Of a stretch of 64,000 nt of DNA, positions 10,621 through 25,500 are shown piece after piece. Origin of the DNA: Solenopsis invicta (Eukaryota; Arthropoda; Insecta; Hymenoptera; Formicidae); assembly GCF_016802725.1 (NCBI RefSeq), contig NC_052668.1, positions 21,260,501-21,324,500 of the forward strand, in the 5' to 3' direction. Each line of letters begins with the position of its first letter. Position 1 is the stretch's first letter. The notes beneath the pieces were generated by a model. It had not been told where the DNA came from. It did no database searches and worked only from the letters and a program-made list of their open reading frames with translations. Made by a program: the position numbers and the translations under genes.

Positions 10621-13600
10621 ACGCTCTCACGACAGATCTAGTTATACCCGTAGATCAGTCGTTATCCCTAAAAGAAGCTTATTACTTCTACAATTTGACA
10701 ATCCATTTTGCATTTTAGAATGAAATTTATAAGCACAGATACAGGGTTGCTTCTTCTGCTTTTAAATGCTATAGCAATCTTTAGCCTATAGCATTATCAT
10801 CCTTCTGTTTCAAAAATTAAATTAACGTTAACTTAGAAATATATAAAAATTAGTCTAGTAATTAGGTGAAATTTTATTGAATATATTCCAGCATTTTTAC
10901 GATGATTTCGACATAAAAATTGCCACCTTTAACGATTTCTATTTACGTATTATGAATTTTCAGGAAAGATTAAAAATGTAAATTGCAAAAGCAAGAAATT
11001 TTTTTATGGTGGTACTTTTTGTTTCATTTTGGAGTGTAAATTAGGCTAGTAAATTTTCTAAATAGATTCTAATATTCAGCCATTCATATAATAAACAAGG
11101 CGTTAATTTCTCTCAGTAGTTACATTTCTCTTTGTCAGTTTCGCAATAATTTCTTCGATTATTTCATCACTGTTTTCTGTTGTGTCTAATTATTTGATTG
11201 TAAGGCACTACCAGTTAGTGATTATAAAAAACTCCAACCCCCGTTTCCAATAAGCTCACGGTGTAGACGCGATTCTCGGCGATCCTACTTCACATGACTA
11301 ATCGCCACGAGTTCCATCGCGGCGACGGCGACTATTCGTAGACTACTATCTAGGTATCTAGGCTCGGAGTCCACTTATTTTTAGGAGGGCGTAACGTGAG
11401 GAGCGGTTCGTCGTTCGTACGACCATCTTTTCGTCCGTGTCGTTGTTCCATACGTCGTTCCGTCCATCTTCACGTCACCGTCCGACACTTTGTCTAACGC
11501 ATCATTTGCCGCCTCGTCTTCTCGTCGATTTCCTCTCCTCGTTCTTCCGTGGCTCGTTTTTATGCGTTAATTTTGGAAGGCATTAATAGGAAAATCTTAT
11601 TTATCCGTTTCTACCTGTACCATCTCAGTCCGTACCATCTCAGTCCAATTGTGATTTTAATCATGCAATTTACAGAAATATTCAGGTATATCATTGCCAC
11701 GTATAATTTTTAATAAACAATTAAAGTAGATGTTTTTCCTTTATCGCTTTTTCTAATAATGATATAATATTGCATACTTTGCATCAGATGTGCTAGAAGC
11801 TTTTAAATCTTCCGAGGAAAGAATTCTCTTAAGATGCTATAATTCCTTTCGTTTAATTTGGCGATCGATGAGAATCCCAGAGTGCCCGAGCGTTTTAAAA
11901 ATATCCCGCATACTGCGAGTTCCGCGAGACTCGTTGATTCTGGAGAAGTTGGTTTGAATCGGTTAAAAACGTGAACAGAAGGTAAATCTACGCGACTTAC
12001 GTACGAAAGAATCTAAAGATACGATTATTTCCAATCGATATTAAATATAATTAATCTGATCGTTAGCGATAAGTAAAATAATTTTCTTTTGCAAGATTTA
12101 CACATTTTAATATCTATACTATTACACATTAATTCATGTCAAATTAAACATATAAATATGAGAATATATATTTATTTTTAACAACAATATATTTATTAAT
12201 ATTGAGTATTTGATATAAAATGTAGGTCAATGCAAAGAATAAATTTAATTCCATAAAAATTTAAAATACCTTTTAGTTAAATTACATTTTAATAAATAGA
12301 TATTTTATTTTAATTATATTTTAATAATTATTAATTTACGATTTTACTTGAATCTTCAAAAATTCTTCCAAGAATCTTTCCTTAAAAAGATTAGAAAGGT
12401 TTCTGTAATTATTCCATGGTCAAATAATTTATTAGATGCAAATGTGTTTATTTAAATTGTATATTATAATTAACATACATTACATTATAATGAAGCATGA
12501 CATATAACATTTTAATCGACAATCACTTGATGTGTTTATATTAATGTATTTTTGGATGCATTGTTGCAATGTCAGCCAAGCGACTCGGTTCACCTGTTGA
12601 TCATCAGAGTTAGTTGTTAGTATGAAGTAACCATATTATTCTTGGCGGTGTTTGCCATTGTCTAATGAGTTGTACTGACAAATTTGCTCTTTGCGCATAA
12701 TTAATCAGTGATTTTCTTTTTAATAAAAAAAGATGAAAAAAGTCACAAAAGTAATATTGTAACTCTTAAATTTTAATAATATAAATACTAGCATTATAAA
12801 AAAATTATTTGAAAATATGCATTTTTACAATCTTTATTAAATAATTTAATAATAAACTTTGTAATCATGTTGCAATCGATCGATATATATCAGCATTAAT
12901 TCTTTTTCTTAGCAGCCCTATTTCATTGACTAGTTGTTCAAGGCTGCTCTAGTTAACTCACAACAGAAGACTGGCCTAGAAAGCGTATTCTTGACCCTCA
13001 AGTATTGTAGGACATATTAAATGGCTGACTAATTATTTAGTGGCTGACCTTAAATAACTTTCATGTATATTTTATTAATATAATCAAGTGCGTAGATTTA
13101 TCGTCTCTAATAATAATAAACACATTTTAATACGGTCGACAAAAATTGAAAGATGTTTTTACGCTATAATCTAAATCGCTACGGTATTGCTAAAATTTAT
13201 TGCAATTATTTATCACGTCTAAATTTGTATTTATAAATTTGTATAAATTGAATGCACCGTTGACATTCTCATTTTGTTTTCTACGGTATCGCGTAAATAA
13301 TCTAGAAACGTTGAGATATAAATGGGCCAAGCGAATCTTTCACCACTGCGACGTTATTTAACATAATCTTCGCTTTTTGTGGCCAAACGTTTCATCGCTT
13401 TCTGCCAAAAAGTGCGAATGCAAACGCTTGTTTACAGGATTTCTCGCGTTTTATCGCGGATAGATCGGGACGTCGATCGGTGATTTTAGTGCTGCTGCTC
13501 GTTTGAGTCAGTCGGCGAAAATAGATGCGCGATGCGTCGCAAGTAATGCGGTCAGTAGTATAGGCATGGTAGAGTGCGCCTGCAAAAATGCATCGTACGA

Positions 13601-16600
13601 CTAATAATTATAACCCTCGTGAGTAGAGTTCAGTTCCGGATGTGACTTCACCTTGAGCGTGAAATACTATTGAGAGATGAATCATCGTTATGTGACAAAA
13701 GTTCCTAAAATAACGTCAAAAATTTCAGAAAACGATCCTAAAAATTAAATTTTTGGTTATCTCAAAAAATGTAACCCGAAAAATATTATTGTAATTTATT
13801 TTCTTTCTAATCAAGAAATAAATTTATTGTATACTGAAGTAATGATTTAATAATGGCAACGATACTTAAAACGTTTTTGACGTTTTATTTTAAATTTAAT
13901 GTTATAATGTATTTTTAAATTGTAATTTTTCTTAAAATTAGACCAGAATTGTATTCTTGGAAGAAGCATGTTAAAACGTGAATCACAATGCAATACATTA
14001 TATAGATCGCTAAATATTTTTGGATTATGCATGATTTCTAAAAGTGTGTGGGCTACAACACGTATTAGTCACGATTAAAAATACAATTAATTTGACTAAA
14101 ATAAATGCGGTATTGAAAATTATATTGTTGCATGTAGTAACAACATTCATAGTATATTTATAGTACAAATTCTGACAAAAATATAAAAATATTAATATTA
14201 AAAAATTTCATTATCTTAATAATTGTTTTGCACGTTACATGCTAGAGCAGTTACATGAACTGTCTCGTAAATTTATAATGACGCAAGGAGATTTTGTTCG
14301 ATGCACGTGACTCAAAACTTTATGCCAAAAAGTAATCGTGCCTTTTTAACGATGCTGATTCAGTGTCATACTTATTGACTTATTATGAAATTTGAACAGT
14401 TTACACTATACTGCCGTGCCCCATTTTTAATTTCCACTTTTCTGTGTAAATTCTCTTATTTTATCTTTTATATCTTTTATATCTTTTATATTCTTTCAAC
14501 TTTTTTAATTATAATGTGAACACCTAGTATTTCTTATATTTTTCTATGAATTTTCCTATGAATTTGTTTCTTTTTGTGCTTAATGTCAAAGTGTTACATT
14601 TATATTGGGTCACAGTGTCAACAAATATGTATTGTATCACAAATAGCTGGCAAAATTATGCCAAAGTGAAGCAACTCTTTCTATATAGCCTGCAAAAATA
14701 TTAGGTCAGTTGGATGCCGACATTCTCTTACGCACAATGCGCAGACACATTCGAGGATTTAAATAGCATACTTTTCGAATATTTGCCTAAATCGCAATTC
14801 TAAAAATTATTTGTCATTTTTCTGTAAAAATAGTATCATATTCATTTTTTTTTTTAAATAGTATCATATTATTCAAAACAATGGCACAACTTTCGAAGAT
14901 CTAGTTTCGACTTTTGATCATTTTCTCCTTTTGTATGTATAAATAAATTTTTTATTGAAAGACATGAACAATATTTATTATGAAATGCATAAGACTTCAG
15001 ATCATTTCTTTATTAATAAACAGCTGTGCTTAAACTATTATGTTTACTTCAAGTAAAAAAGCAAGTCAATTTAGTTTTTGAAAATCAAATGCATATTATG
15101 AATTCAAAAGCAAATGTTTCTTTTAATGTAAAAATCAAGAAAATTGTTGTATTACACTTTTAAATTAGTAAAAGGATTATTAAAATTTTTTAAATTTAGT
15201 GCATTTTTATTAAGATTTGTAAAATGAATATTTAAAAATGTTATTTCGTATTTGATCAACGCTTTTGCGTTTGTTTCTTTTTGAAAGATATATCATCGGA
15301 TGACAACTGCGGCGTGAAAATCAAACAACGGGCAAAAGAGGCGGAGGAATGCGAACGGACTGTTACGAAGTGCAGTAATCTCGGGAATGCATGTGGAGGC
15401 CACTTGCCAAGTCTTACTGTGACGTTGTAATACTTGGTCCGTCCGTTTTGTATGTCGTTTCGTCGGTCCGTTAAGCCCTCCCTCGCATCTGTTCGGTCTC
15501 GTCTAAAAAGATCAACCACTGGTCGTAGAATCGTGTGTCGACATTAGATCGCCTCCCCGAACTAATGCACTTGTAAAAATTTGTTAGAAAACTTAACTTT
15601 TCCAATGATCATATATTTATTTCCTTATTTTCGTTAAGTAAAATTTTAGCAGGTGCGTCTCTAGAGTGTTTTCTTCGTGAGAAAAAAAAAACAAAATGAT
15701 GGAAGCGTTGAAACATTGAATTTCATTTGACATGTTTAACATCGATGTTGTCAGATCGGTGGCTCCTTTATCTTTTGATATGTGCTATGACTTGTTTATC
15801 TGGCAGTTTTTGAAATAAGTGCGAGCGGAGGAGCCAGGCGTATCATATTTCCATCGCCTGGCTGGAGCTGACATAATAGGATGATTTGTTTCACAATTTT
15901 GCGGCACGGTGGCAACCGACCAATTACGCGAATCTCACGTTACCGGAAGGATATCGTCTCGTGTCCCAACGCCTACCCTTGCACTTGGCAGTCTTCTCCC
16001 AGCACACGTCATGCGGAGCTAATTCATATCTTCTGAAACGATTGTCACCTATCGTCAGCATTTGCAAAGCTTCTCGATCAAGTTTAAAACGAACATTATC
16101 TCATGCTTCTATTTATAATATTATTGAAAACTATACAAATAGTAGAGTTGCTCGAGCTCAAGCTTGGAGTATCATTCTGTCATATTCATGAAGATTACTC
16201 AGCACAGAATCTCAAAAATAATTTTTCTTATTTATGGATAAAAGAACTAATTAAAATAGAATGTTGGTCGATTGTTTCTACATTTGCAGATGCATCATTT
16301 ATTTTGTAACCGTACGCAGATCGAAATAACGAACTTTACATTTAATTTTATTACTTTTCAATTAATTACAAACGCTATTTTAGTTGAACAAAATTCCAGT
16401 TTAATAATTTCTGATAATAAGAATTTCCACTAATTGTGATTGAAGCGACGTTGGACGTTCAGCACTTGTTACTAGAAGATATGTATACAATGAAGTTGCG
16501 AGAGAGAAACAGGTGCAGAAGACCGGTGTCATCGTGCGTTTAGTCACGTCACGCGATACGTCACGCGAAAGTGATCTAGTCACATAGCTGGGTGATCGCC

Positions 16601-19029
16601 TAGGCAAATCGACACTTCTGGCACTTGAAGGCGTCGCGCGATGCCACGGGTCTCAAAGGAACGATTGTCCCGAGTTGCACGCGAATATATTACATCCGAC
16701 GGGTTGTATCGCGACCCAAATGTACGCGGCTTCCACGGTTAGATGCCAAACATAATAACCGATTACCAAGATAACTGTCCCAACCTATTTTCGAGCCAAG
16801 AGCCGCATTAATAATAGTGGTCTTACGTCACCTTACCGTTCCCTCGGCCTTGGGGTCTCGCGGGAAAATACTCGCTCGAGCTTGGAGAGCGAGAGTCGCG
16901 CGCGAATTCCGCGAAAATTCGCCGTCCGCCGCGCTCAATTTGCAGTTGAACGGGGGCCGGTTAATGGTCCTGTACATCGGCAGCGTGGTCCGGGTGGCCC
17001 GTCGTCGCCGTCGCCACCGCCGCCTTGGTACCTGCCGAAAATAGGCCCGACACTCGTAAATTATGAGGTCCTTTCGACGCGGCGAATTGAGGAAAAGCAG
17101 GCGTCGCTCATTCCCCGCCGCAGTATTTCGCACGCGAAATTATTATTAGACCGACACGAAAATAATTTTCAATTCATATTTTAGATTTCGCATCTCTGCA
17201 AAAGAGAATCGGTATCTATACTTTCTTCGTGGAACGTAATAGTGCTTATTACGCTAAAAAAAAATTTATGTAGAGCGACCATTGATCATAATGGTCACCG
17301 ATAGGATTGTATATCTTATTGTCTAGATGACTATTAGAGATAGAGAGAGGGGGGAAGAAGAAGAAAGAGTCTAAAATATTTCTAATTATTTTATTAATTT
17401 TACATGTACATTATTATAACATTTAAATTATTGAACTTTAATGAAAGACACAATTTTTAATAAACTTCGCTGCTTTCAGAATGATTTAAAAATACAGATG
17501 TTTGACAAAATATATTACCGGGGGCACCGGAATACATGATAAATCATATTGAAACAGTCAGCACGCCTGTGCGTTATTTATCGTGGTATTATTTTGGAAG
17601 GATTCACGTTTTCAACAGCTGAAAATCGTAAGCGCAAAGTCGCGATCTACAGCCAAGAGATGAAGAGCAATTTCGGGTTTCGCTCGCTTACCGCGAGAAT
17701 ACGAGACATACGACGATCGTTCGGTATTTCCTTAAATTACGTAAACATCTATTTTGAATTTATCGCACGCAATAAATCATTCCTGAACGTTTTTTTTCAC
17801 TGTCGCGACCGAAGAGTCACTGCGTTTTGCCATTTCCTGGCGATCGTTCCCTCGAAGACCGATTACAGCGACAAAGTCGCGCTTAATTCCAAGACGAAAG
17901 CTTTATTTTAGTAATTGATATTTCTTCCAACGTTTTCACCGTTTTATCGTATGACTGATTCTTTTCACAATTCGTAATGATTGAGACTTAAAAATTGTTT
18001 TCACATTAAGTCTCTTCGTTGTCATACGTGCTTCATTCATCTTGACTGAATATCAACGCAAGTAGAAACGTGGTTCCGTTGTCGTAAGGCAACGCTAAAG
18101 AAGGCTAAGTATAGGTATCCGTACAAAAATAGCCGCGATTGAAGCAACTACAGGTGACAGCAACTCAGGCTGCCAAGGTTTACTGAACCACGGTGACTAG
18201 ACTCGAGGTATAATCGATGTCGTCAATCCGAACTCTGAACTGGGAATACTAGTAGTATTGGTCAAAGCAAAGTTATACAATAGTAATCTCGATATCGAGG
18301 TAGTCATTGTCCGGTAAAAGCCTTCTAGGTAAACTTCGTGTTAAAATAATTTGATTTTCTTCGACACAATTTCAGTGGCGAATTAATTACTAATTATTTA
18401 TTAATTGAAAATTAAGAAATTCTATAAGGAAGTTATATTTCATTTTTGTCTGGGAAAATATCAACTCACTACAACAGATGGCTAATATTTTTTTTTTTAA
18501 TCTATCCTGAAAGCAACTTTTTAAAAAGCTATTTTATTTATTATTATTTTTTCTAATTATTTTTTTATATAGATCTTTAAATTAATGTTAACACCTTTGC
18601 TACCACGTGCATTGATGAACATTGAATTTTTATGCGCATCACCTCTATGGTCTCAACATTATTAGGTGTATTGTTCTGCATGAAATCTGAACAAGCATAA
18701 TGCTTCTATGATAACAACGAAAATTAATATTTATTCTAGACAATATTAAAATGAATACACGATCTAATGTTTCAATTTTCTCTATTTAATCTTCCTGAAG
18801 AAATTAACTTCACTTCCTATACAAGGTATCTTAGGATTATTTAATGACCAAACTGCGCTAGTGTGTATTCTATGATTAAGAAATAAAAACTAAGTAAGAA
18901 AGGAATGTAATAAACTTAGAGTCATGGAAGCTTTATTTAAAAAGTGAAATCTACTGCACTTCGGCCGTTAAAACTTAGAACATTCTGGCTATTAAATTCC
19001 ATACTAACATTATGTTCTTTTGTTTCTAG
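10621..19029 (+). other. Candidate intron 1 of projectin (~8.4 kb)
   Basis: Mostly AT-rich with no recognised gene. GC-richer islands lie at about 11220-11580, 13320-13650, 15290-15560, 15780-16080, 16440-17180 and 17550-17900; such islands in the first intron of a muscle gene are plausible enhancers, but that is inference. The string TTATTTTTAG at 11375 fits the MEF2 core pattern, which also occurs by chance. A 15-bp near-perfect tandem repeat (GTACCATCTCAGTCC) is at 11617-11646 and a TATCTTTTA repeat is near 14463. The 3' end has an ideal branch-point string TACTAAC near 18992 and a TTTTGTTTCTAG acceptor ending at 19029. Confidence 0.4.
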
Positions 19030-19244
19030 TAATTTCAAAAATCTGTAAGAGGCGACTGTAAAGGTGGACGTCGAGCTCAGGAGAAATCCGCGACAGAAAA
19101 AGGTTGGATGGTGCCGCAGGCCGGCGCCATTTGAACCGACGAACTGGGAGAAGAAACTTGTTTCCTTTCTTGGATCGCGGGTGTAAACGGGATCGGATCT
19201 TCCGGATCTCGTTGTAGAGGCAGGTGCGAAGGCGTGCCTCCACA
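19030..19244 (+). other. 5' UTR part of the first coding exon
   Basis: Follows a strong branch point and acceptor (TTGTTTCTAG ending 19029). It contains one short upstream ORF (ATG at 19108, 8 codons then TGA). Alternative acceptors are possible inside it (GCCGCAG near 19119, GTTGTAG near 19216). Confidence 0.5.
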
Positions 19245-19557
19245 ATGGGGGTCGCCGACGACTTCGCGCCCAGTTTTACGCAAAAGCCGCAACTGCGGCA
19301 GGAGGACGACGGCAATCGGCTGATATTCGAGTGTCAGCTGGTGAGCTCACCTAAACCCGACATCGCCTGGTTCCGCGGCGAGACCGAGCTCTCCGAGGAT
19401 GACAGGACCAACTTCAAAGTGCAGAGTGTCGGGACTAACAAGTTCCTGGTGGTGCTCGAACTCGATGATGTCATCGAGACCGATGCAGGCCTCTACAAGG
19501 TCAAGGCGAAGAACAAAATGGGCGAGGTCGCTGCGTCTATCAACCTCAACTTTAGTC
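19245..19557 (+). CDS. bt: Projectin exon: start codon and Ig domain 1
   Basis: Begins MGVADDFAPSFTQKP. I-set landmarks: FECQL (first Cys), IAWFRG (Trp), DAGLYKVKAKNKMGE (F-strand DxGxY), ending INLNFS. The usual second Cys after the DAGLY tyrosine is replaced by Val, as in several titin-family Ig domains. Ends in phase 1 at donor GTAAGT. Confidence 0.93.
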
Positions 19558-22500
19558 GTAAGTGTTTATATCTTACGTTTTCCTTTCTATTTCCTAATTA
19601 CATTTCTCGAAATAATACACAGAAGAACATTTTTATTTTGAGAAGATCTTTATCTTCGAAATATTAAATATTGAAACAAGATTATATTTAAACGAACGTA
19701 ATTTGTTTACTTGAAGAAATTATGTACAATTTTATCGAGTAAAATATATTCTCATTATTTAATAACAATTTTTGTAAGTTGAGAAGAAAAAATATTAAGT
19801 AGAAAATAATAATGTCTTCAAACCAAGAATTGGAATTTTTATCACTATTATTGTCAAAACAATTATGTTGTGTTTTATAAATGATTATTGTAATATTGAA
19901 AATATAAAATTTTGCTGAAATTTAAGATTATTAAATTCTTTAAAGAAGATTAAATTGTATATGTATAAACAAAATTGTATCATTGTTTCTTTCATATAAG
20001 CAAGCATACAATTTTTTAAATTATATAAATTAAATAGAATATACGTATATTAGTTTGTATTGTTTTTTCTGTGTAACAATATTTTTAGAAAAATGTCATT
20101 AGTCATTACACATATTACGGAATTATATAAGTTAGCTTGTGCGCCAGACCTTCATATACGGTTTTAATACATTTGTTTTCATCTACTTTGAATTTTCTAA
20201 AATAGGAGAACAATTAATTAAATCATGATTAAAATTAATAAACGCTAGTGAAATGAATGTTATTAAAAATATAAATTTATTTTTTGCATAAAAATTAGTT
20301 TTTGCTATAATAATGAATTAATTGATTTTGTTTTTAATTTATAAAGTACAAATTTTGACAGACTTAAATATTTATTTTTGATATAAATTTGCATTATTAT
20401 TTTTATCTAAAATTTTTGTAAATTAGATCGTTTCTTGATTAACATTTTGCCCTTATATTTTTCTAGCAATGGATGAGCCTAGAGAGAAGTAAGTCGGTAA
20501 AGTTTGTACCGAGCGGAAGACTCATTTGTCGCTTCTCCAGGCTCTGTTTAATTAACTTGTCTTACTCTTCACGCTTAAGCACTAATGCGTTTCTATTATT
20601 ATTTCGTCATCGTATATTTTTTCTGCTCTATTTTTGTCTGTTTTTGCATTTGTCGCTTATTTCGTTGTCTTTCGTTTTTCATTCATGATTTTAGCTGCCG
20701 ATCAATCAGTTGGAAGAGGGTGAGAGCATACGCTGTTTTATAACTGTCGTAATTGCCAAATTGATGATTGATTTGTTATCATAAAACTAATTTTATACCA
20801 CCTTTTTACAATCTTAATGAAGGAAAATATCAGATATGACGATAACATCAAAGAAAACGAGTGCCATAACATGTACTTTTATTCTTTCGTGTGTTTTTTG
20901 AAAGTTTGAAGAGTTTTTTAACTTCTATACAATTTAATATCAAATAATTTTTCCATTGAATTATATTCCTATTTAATTCTTCACAAATAAAATCGATTAC
21001 AAATTCTTTATTAAGAACATAGTGAGAGCAAAATTTTAATGCAAAATTTTAGGAAGTTCCTTGCCTCATGTGAACGTTACATATAAAATCTCTTCGGTGT
21101 ATTATTTACTAGTGCTATGCTATCGGCCGATAACGTTCGAGTGCCTGTTAAATTGGCCTGACCGAGAATAACCGTCGCGGTATGTCCGCTATTTTCGGTC
21201 GCGTTCGCGCCACGCACCACGCGCAATCCGATAGAAATCACGACTCGCTGCACGTTAGCTGGACGATCGACCGCTTCTTACCGATCCACCCACGCAGATA
21301 GAACCACAAACGCGAATGCGGATGGAAATAGAATTAAGGTCTTCTAGTTTTGGACACCGCTCGTGTCTTGCACGCGCAATCCGGTCACAAAGTGGTCGGA
21401 TTATTTCGGACGTTGTCTCTCGTGAGAGAGAAGCCATTAAATCTTACCAGAACTATGATTTATCTATATCTTAACTGTGATTAAGAATGAACGGAGAAAG
21501 AGAAAAGGTAGATGATTGATTAAACTATATAACTGTACTTTGATATAAAATCTACACAGTTTTGCTAAAATGTCTCAAAATTTAGCTATAGATCTGAAAA
21601 TAATTTTATTGGAGTAAAATAATTGTGTAGGATAATAAAATTAATTACTAGATTATCAAAAGTTTTTCACTCTTTCTCTTTATACTTGAATATCCTACAT
21701 AATTATTTGAAATCTGTAATCGCTTAAAATTTTAAATACTTTTACCGTTTCTTTCGTTCAAAAGTAAAAGAAAGTGACAAAAAAAGTATAAAAATTGGAA
21801 TTAAAAATAATAATTGTAGAAATGTTCATTTATGTTTTTTAATTTGCATAGTAAATTACAGTCTTAGTATGTATAAAATTTTAAAATTACAGTTACATTT
21901 TTTGTATTATTTTATACATTTGATATATTTCGAAAAAAAGGAGCATTTCTTAATAATTTCACAATTATAAAATAGTTTGAGGGAAGCTATTCTTTTAATT
22001 ATAATAACAGCGATTCACTGTACCCAGCACAGCTAGTAAATTACATGATTTTTGTGCAATTTCCACGAGCGGAAAGCATTTATCAGTTTTCGAATCTCTT
22101 TTCGCATGCCGCTTGCAGTTATTCCCGCGTCTTGTTGCGACTTTAACGATTTTCGACGATAATTTGAAACTGGGTCGAGAGTGTTCTCGACGGGTTCTGT
22201 CTCGAGTCGGCGGCGACGACACGACGAGAAGCTGTATTTTCGGATCGCATCGACAGACGTGATTCCCGTGAATTTCTAAAAGTAACACGAGCCTTTCCGC
22301 TTTTATGCGTCTCCCGAAACGTGTCGCAGTTCGCGTTCCATGATGCGCGCCGAAAAAAATTCGGTCAACTGCGAGAAATAATTCATCCGTATGCATAGAA
22401 CGTATTTGCGCGGAATCTGAGAAGCGCTTTAGACGAGGATTAAGATTTTGTCGCGTTCTGGTGAACAAATTCAAAAAGGCAAATTGGATCAAAATGGAGA

Positions 22501-25500
22501 TCAAAAATTTGCAACTTACGAGAATCGAATCGATCTACGATTGACGAGAATGAAAGTCGAGAGAAAATACACACAGCTGCAGCCTCCTGCCTCGCTAAAC
22601 TTAGCTGTAACGTGCACCCGTGCTAATGCACTTATGGTCCATTCGGCATAGGAGTGTTAGGCACGTGCCTCTCGTTCTGACTCTCAATTTGCGAGAAGAA
22701 ATATCGATGATTGAAATACGAATCGTTCGATTTCGTTGTAAAGAATAATTTAAAGAGAGACGATCGGAAGAGTAATTTTATTTCTAATTTATTATAGAAT
22801 GAATATTATATATCATTAAAGATCTGTAAGTTTATATAATAGATTAGAAGGCAAGGTAATTAATTGTTTGATTGATTTTTACAATAAACCATTAATTTTG
22901 ACTCTTTTTGAGAGAAGTAAAGGAACGAGTAAAAATTTCATCACAAAAGAACGTTGTCTTAGTAATTATATTTAATTTAAAATAAATTTGAATCAACTTT
23001 TTGTGCATCAAATGTTTAACTGTTGATAAAAGTATTGGCGCCAAGAAAGACAGTAGTATCGATTATAATGACGATGTACCGGATCTTAAAGTGGTTGTTA
23101 ACCGTCGGATCGCCATCAGAATAAGCTGTTGGACGAGCCTTCTCTCGTCAGGAAGCATCGACTAATCAAAACAAGAGTTATTTCTGGCAGCAATCCGCGA
23201 AAAGCGCGGTAAATCTCACAGCGGCAGCATAAGCTGTTCTTCTCTTATTCGCCCAAATATTATCTTCTTTTTCATCTTTGTTTATTAATAATATCTCTAG
23301 AAGGAGTCGTACTCATTCCAGAATTAATTCTTTGTACTGATTTTTTAGCCACATTGCGTGTGCATTTGCGACTTAAAGCATGCGATTTACTAACGACTGA
23401 TGTAATCTTGTTCTTCGTTTCGCTAACGCATTGATCGATGGAAATGAGATCGTCGCCGAAGATAAAAGTAATCAGCGATACGTTACAGTATGTTTGTGAT
23501 GTAATGATCTAAATTTTTGCGTCAATTTACCGCGATTTAATTCAATCGGCTCGACGATCAACACTTTAGCGAACGATAAATTTGCGTGAACGCATTTTCA
23601 GACTCGTGCGACGTTTATTTTTGCGCTTGCAGACAAATTGACGGCATCGCGCCGACTTTCGCGAAGAAGCCTGCGATTAGACAGGAGGACGACGGCAAAC
23701 GGTTGCTGTTCGAGTGTCGCATTACAGCCGATCCCACGCCGAAAATTACATGGTTTCATAGCGGGAACATGGTCAAAGATTCGTCAAGGCACAAGGTTTT
23801 CGTCGATTCCGATTATAATCCACCTAGTATAATATCTTATAATCTTAAAGTAATATAAATTAAAAGAATAGTAATATTAGCATTTAATTTCTTCATTTTT
23901 TTACGAGGAATATATTAGGAGCGTACGAGAAACAATTAATTTAGCCTCCATAATAATGATTGTCGAACCATGAATTTTAGCTGACCGTCGATAAAGATGG
24001 CCACTCGTACTTCGCTACACTGGAAATAAAAAATGTGACCGTCGAGGATGCTGGCAAATATAAGGTCACGGCGAAGAACGAGCTTGGCGAGTCTAACGCC
24101 ACGATTTCCCTGAATTTCGATAGTAAGTATCTGACGTTTTTGACGATAAATAATCACAAACCAACAAATACTTTGACCGATGATCCGCTTTACGTTTTAA
24201 CATCCACCTGCTTAATTTTTTAGTACACGCTTAGTGATTATTTTATTAACGATAAGTTTCCTCACGTGTTAGGTTGAAAAGTTATTCATAACTTCAATTT
24301 ATTTTTCAATATCATATAAGCAGGCACTTTGAAACAATTAATTTTTGTATTGTCGAGAAAAGTTCACTGTAATTTTTATTATTTATTCTCTAGAAATGTT
24401 CTTAAAATTTTTTAAATAATTTTTTAATGAATATTTAATAACGCTTGATTAACATTCTACAGTAGCGAATATATTTCCCCTGATTTCTTTCCGCGCTGTC
24501 TTGAAGCGGAAAACAAAGTGGATCATCGGCGCCACTCCTCAACTTTTCTCTCACATTCTCACTCGGGATGTATATCGATGATTCTCTTTCATTTCTGACT
24601 CTCTTCTTCATCTCAATTCTCTGCCCTGTTTATCTGTATCCTTCATGTCGACTCTACACCAATGTATATCCGCAGTTTACTATATATTTAATTTTTTTCC
24701 GTTCCATCTCAACAGTCCATTCTTCAGTCTCTTTTTACTCTTTCATTATAAATGCTATCTATGCCGAAAACCTTTATTTTTTAATGGTTTGTCTCGGTCG
24801 AGCGATGAGCACGTATCGATATCGGCTCGACGCGAGCCACGATATACAGCCCGTTGATTTGATCTTAATCGACTAAACGACATTTTTCTTTTGCGAGAGA
24901 AACACATTTGTTGTTTGTCTCTCACGAATTTTGCACCGTAAAAAAGTTGCGTAGAGAGCGGACCAGAATAATCAACTTGTAACAACGCGTGTACTGCTGC
25001 TTCAATCACGTATTAATTCAAATCACATCTCGCGCGCCGATTGGAGACGCGCTTGCGTCTCAGAACCGTCTGTACTGATGCACGAGATGTGATCATAGAT
25101 TAGCTTTAAACATTATTGACGCTTCGTTAGGTTGCTTCGATGACATCTTTTCTCTCTATTCATCACGATCATGTTTGCCGTGTGTGAACATTTGCGAGAA
25201 GCCTCCGACTGTGCCACCAGCGGTCTTCGGACGCACCATCCACATTCACACACGCAAACGCAATTATATAAAATTTCTGTGGTGGTTAGATTTGCTAACG
25301 ATACATATTTTCTTACTTGCATACGTGTTTAGCTTCAATTTTATCAATAAATATTTCATTCCTTTTGGCTGCAGTTACACAAAATTAAATACTGATACTT
25401 TGAAGTGAAACATAGCACTACATGATTACAGAATCAAGTTTGGCAATTCTATTAGTTGCATCTCAACACAGCCGCGTTTTATATGTTATACTAATAATAT

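Noticed and set aside
17549..17911. 120-codon plus-strand frame in candidate intron 1
   Set aside because: No recognised domain; isolated within a GC-richer patch.
21995..22504. 169-codon minus-strand open frame
   Set aside because: Lies in a GC-richer intron patch, has no recognisable domain, promoter or splice context, and its Arg/Ser-rich composition fits a chance frame.
23602..23632. Earlier acceptor (TTTTCAG at 23601) for the Ig2 exon
   Set aside because: Would add CDVYFCAC-type residues and break the phase with the 22-nt microexon; the GCGCTTGCAG acceptor at 23632 fits exactly.
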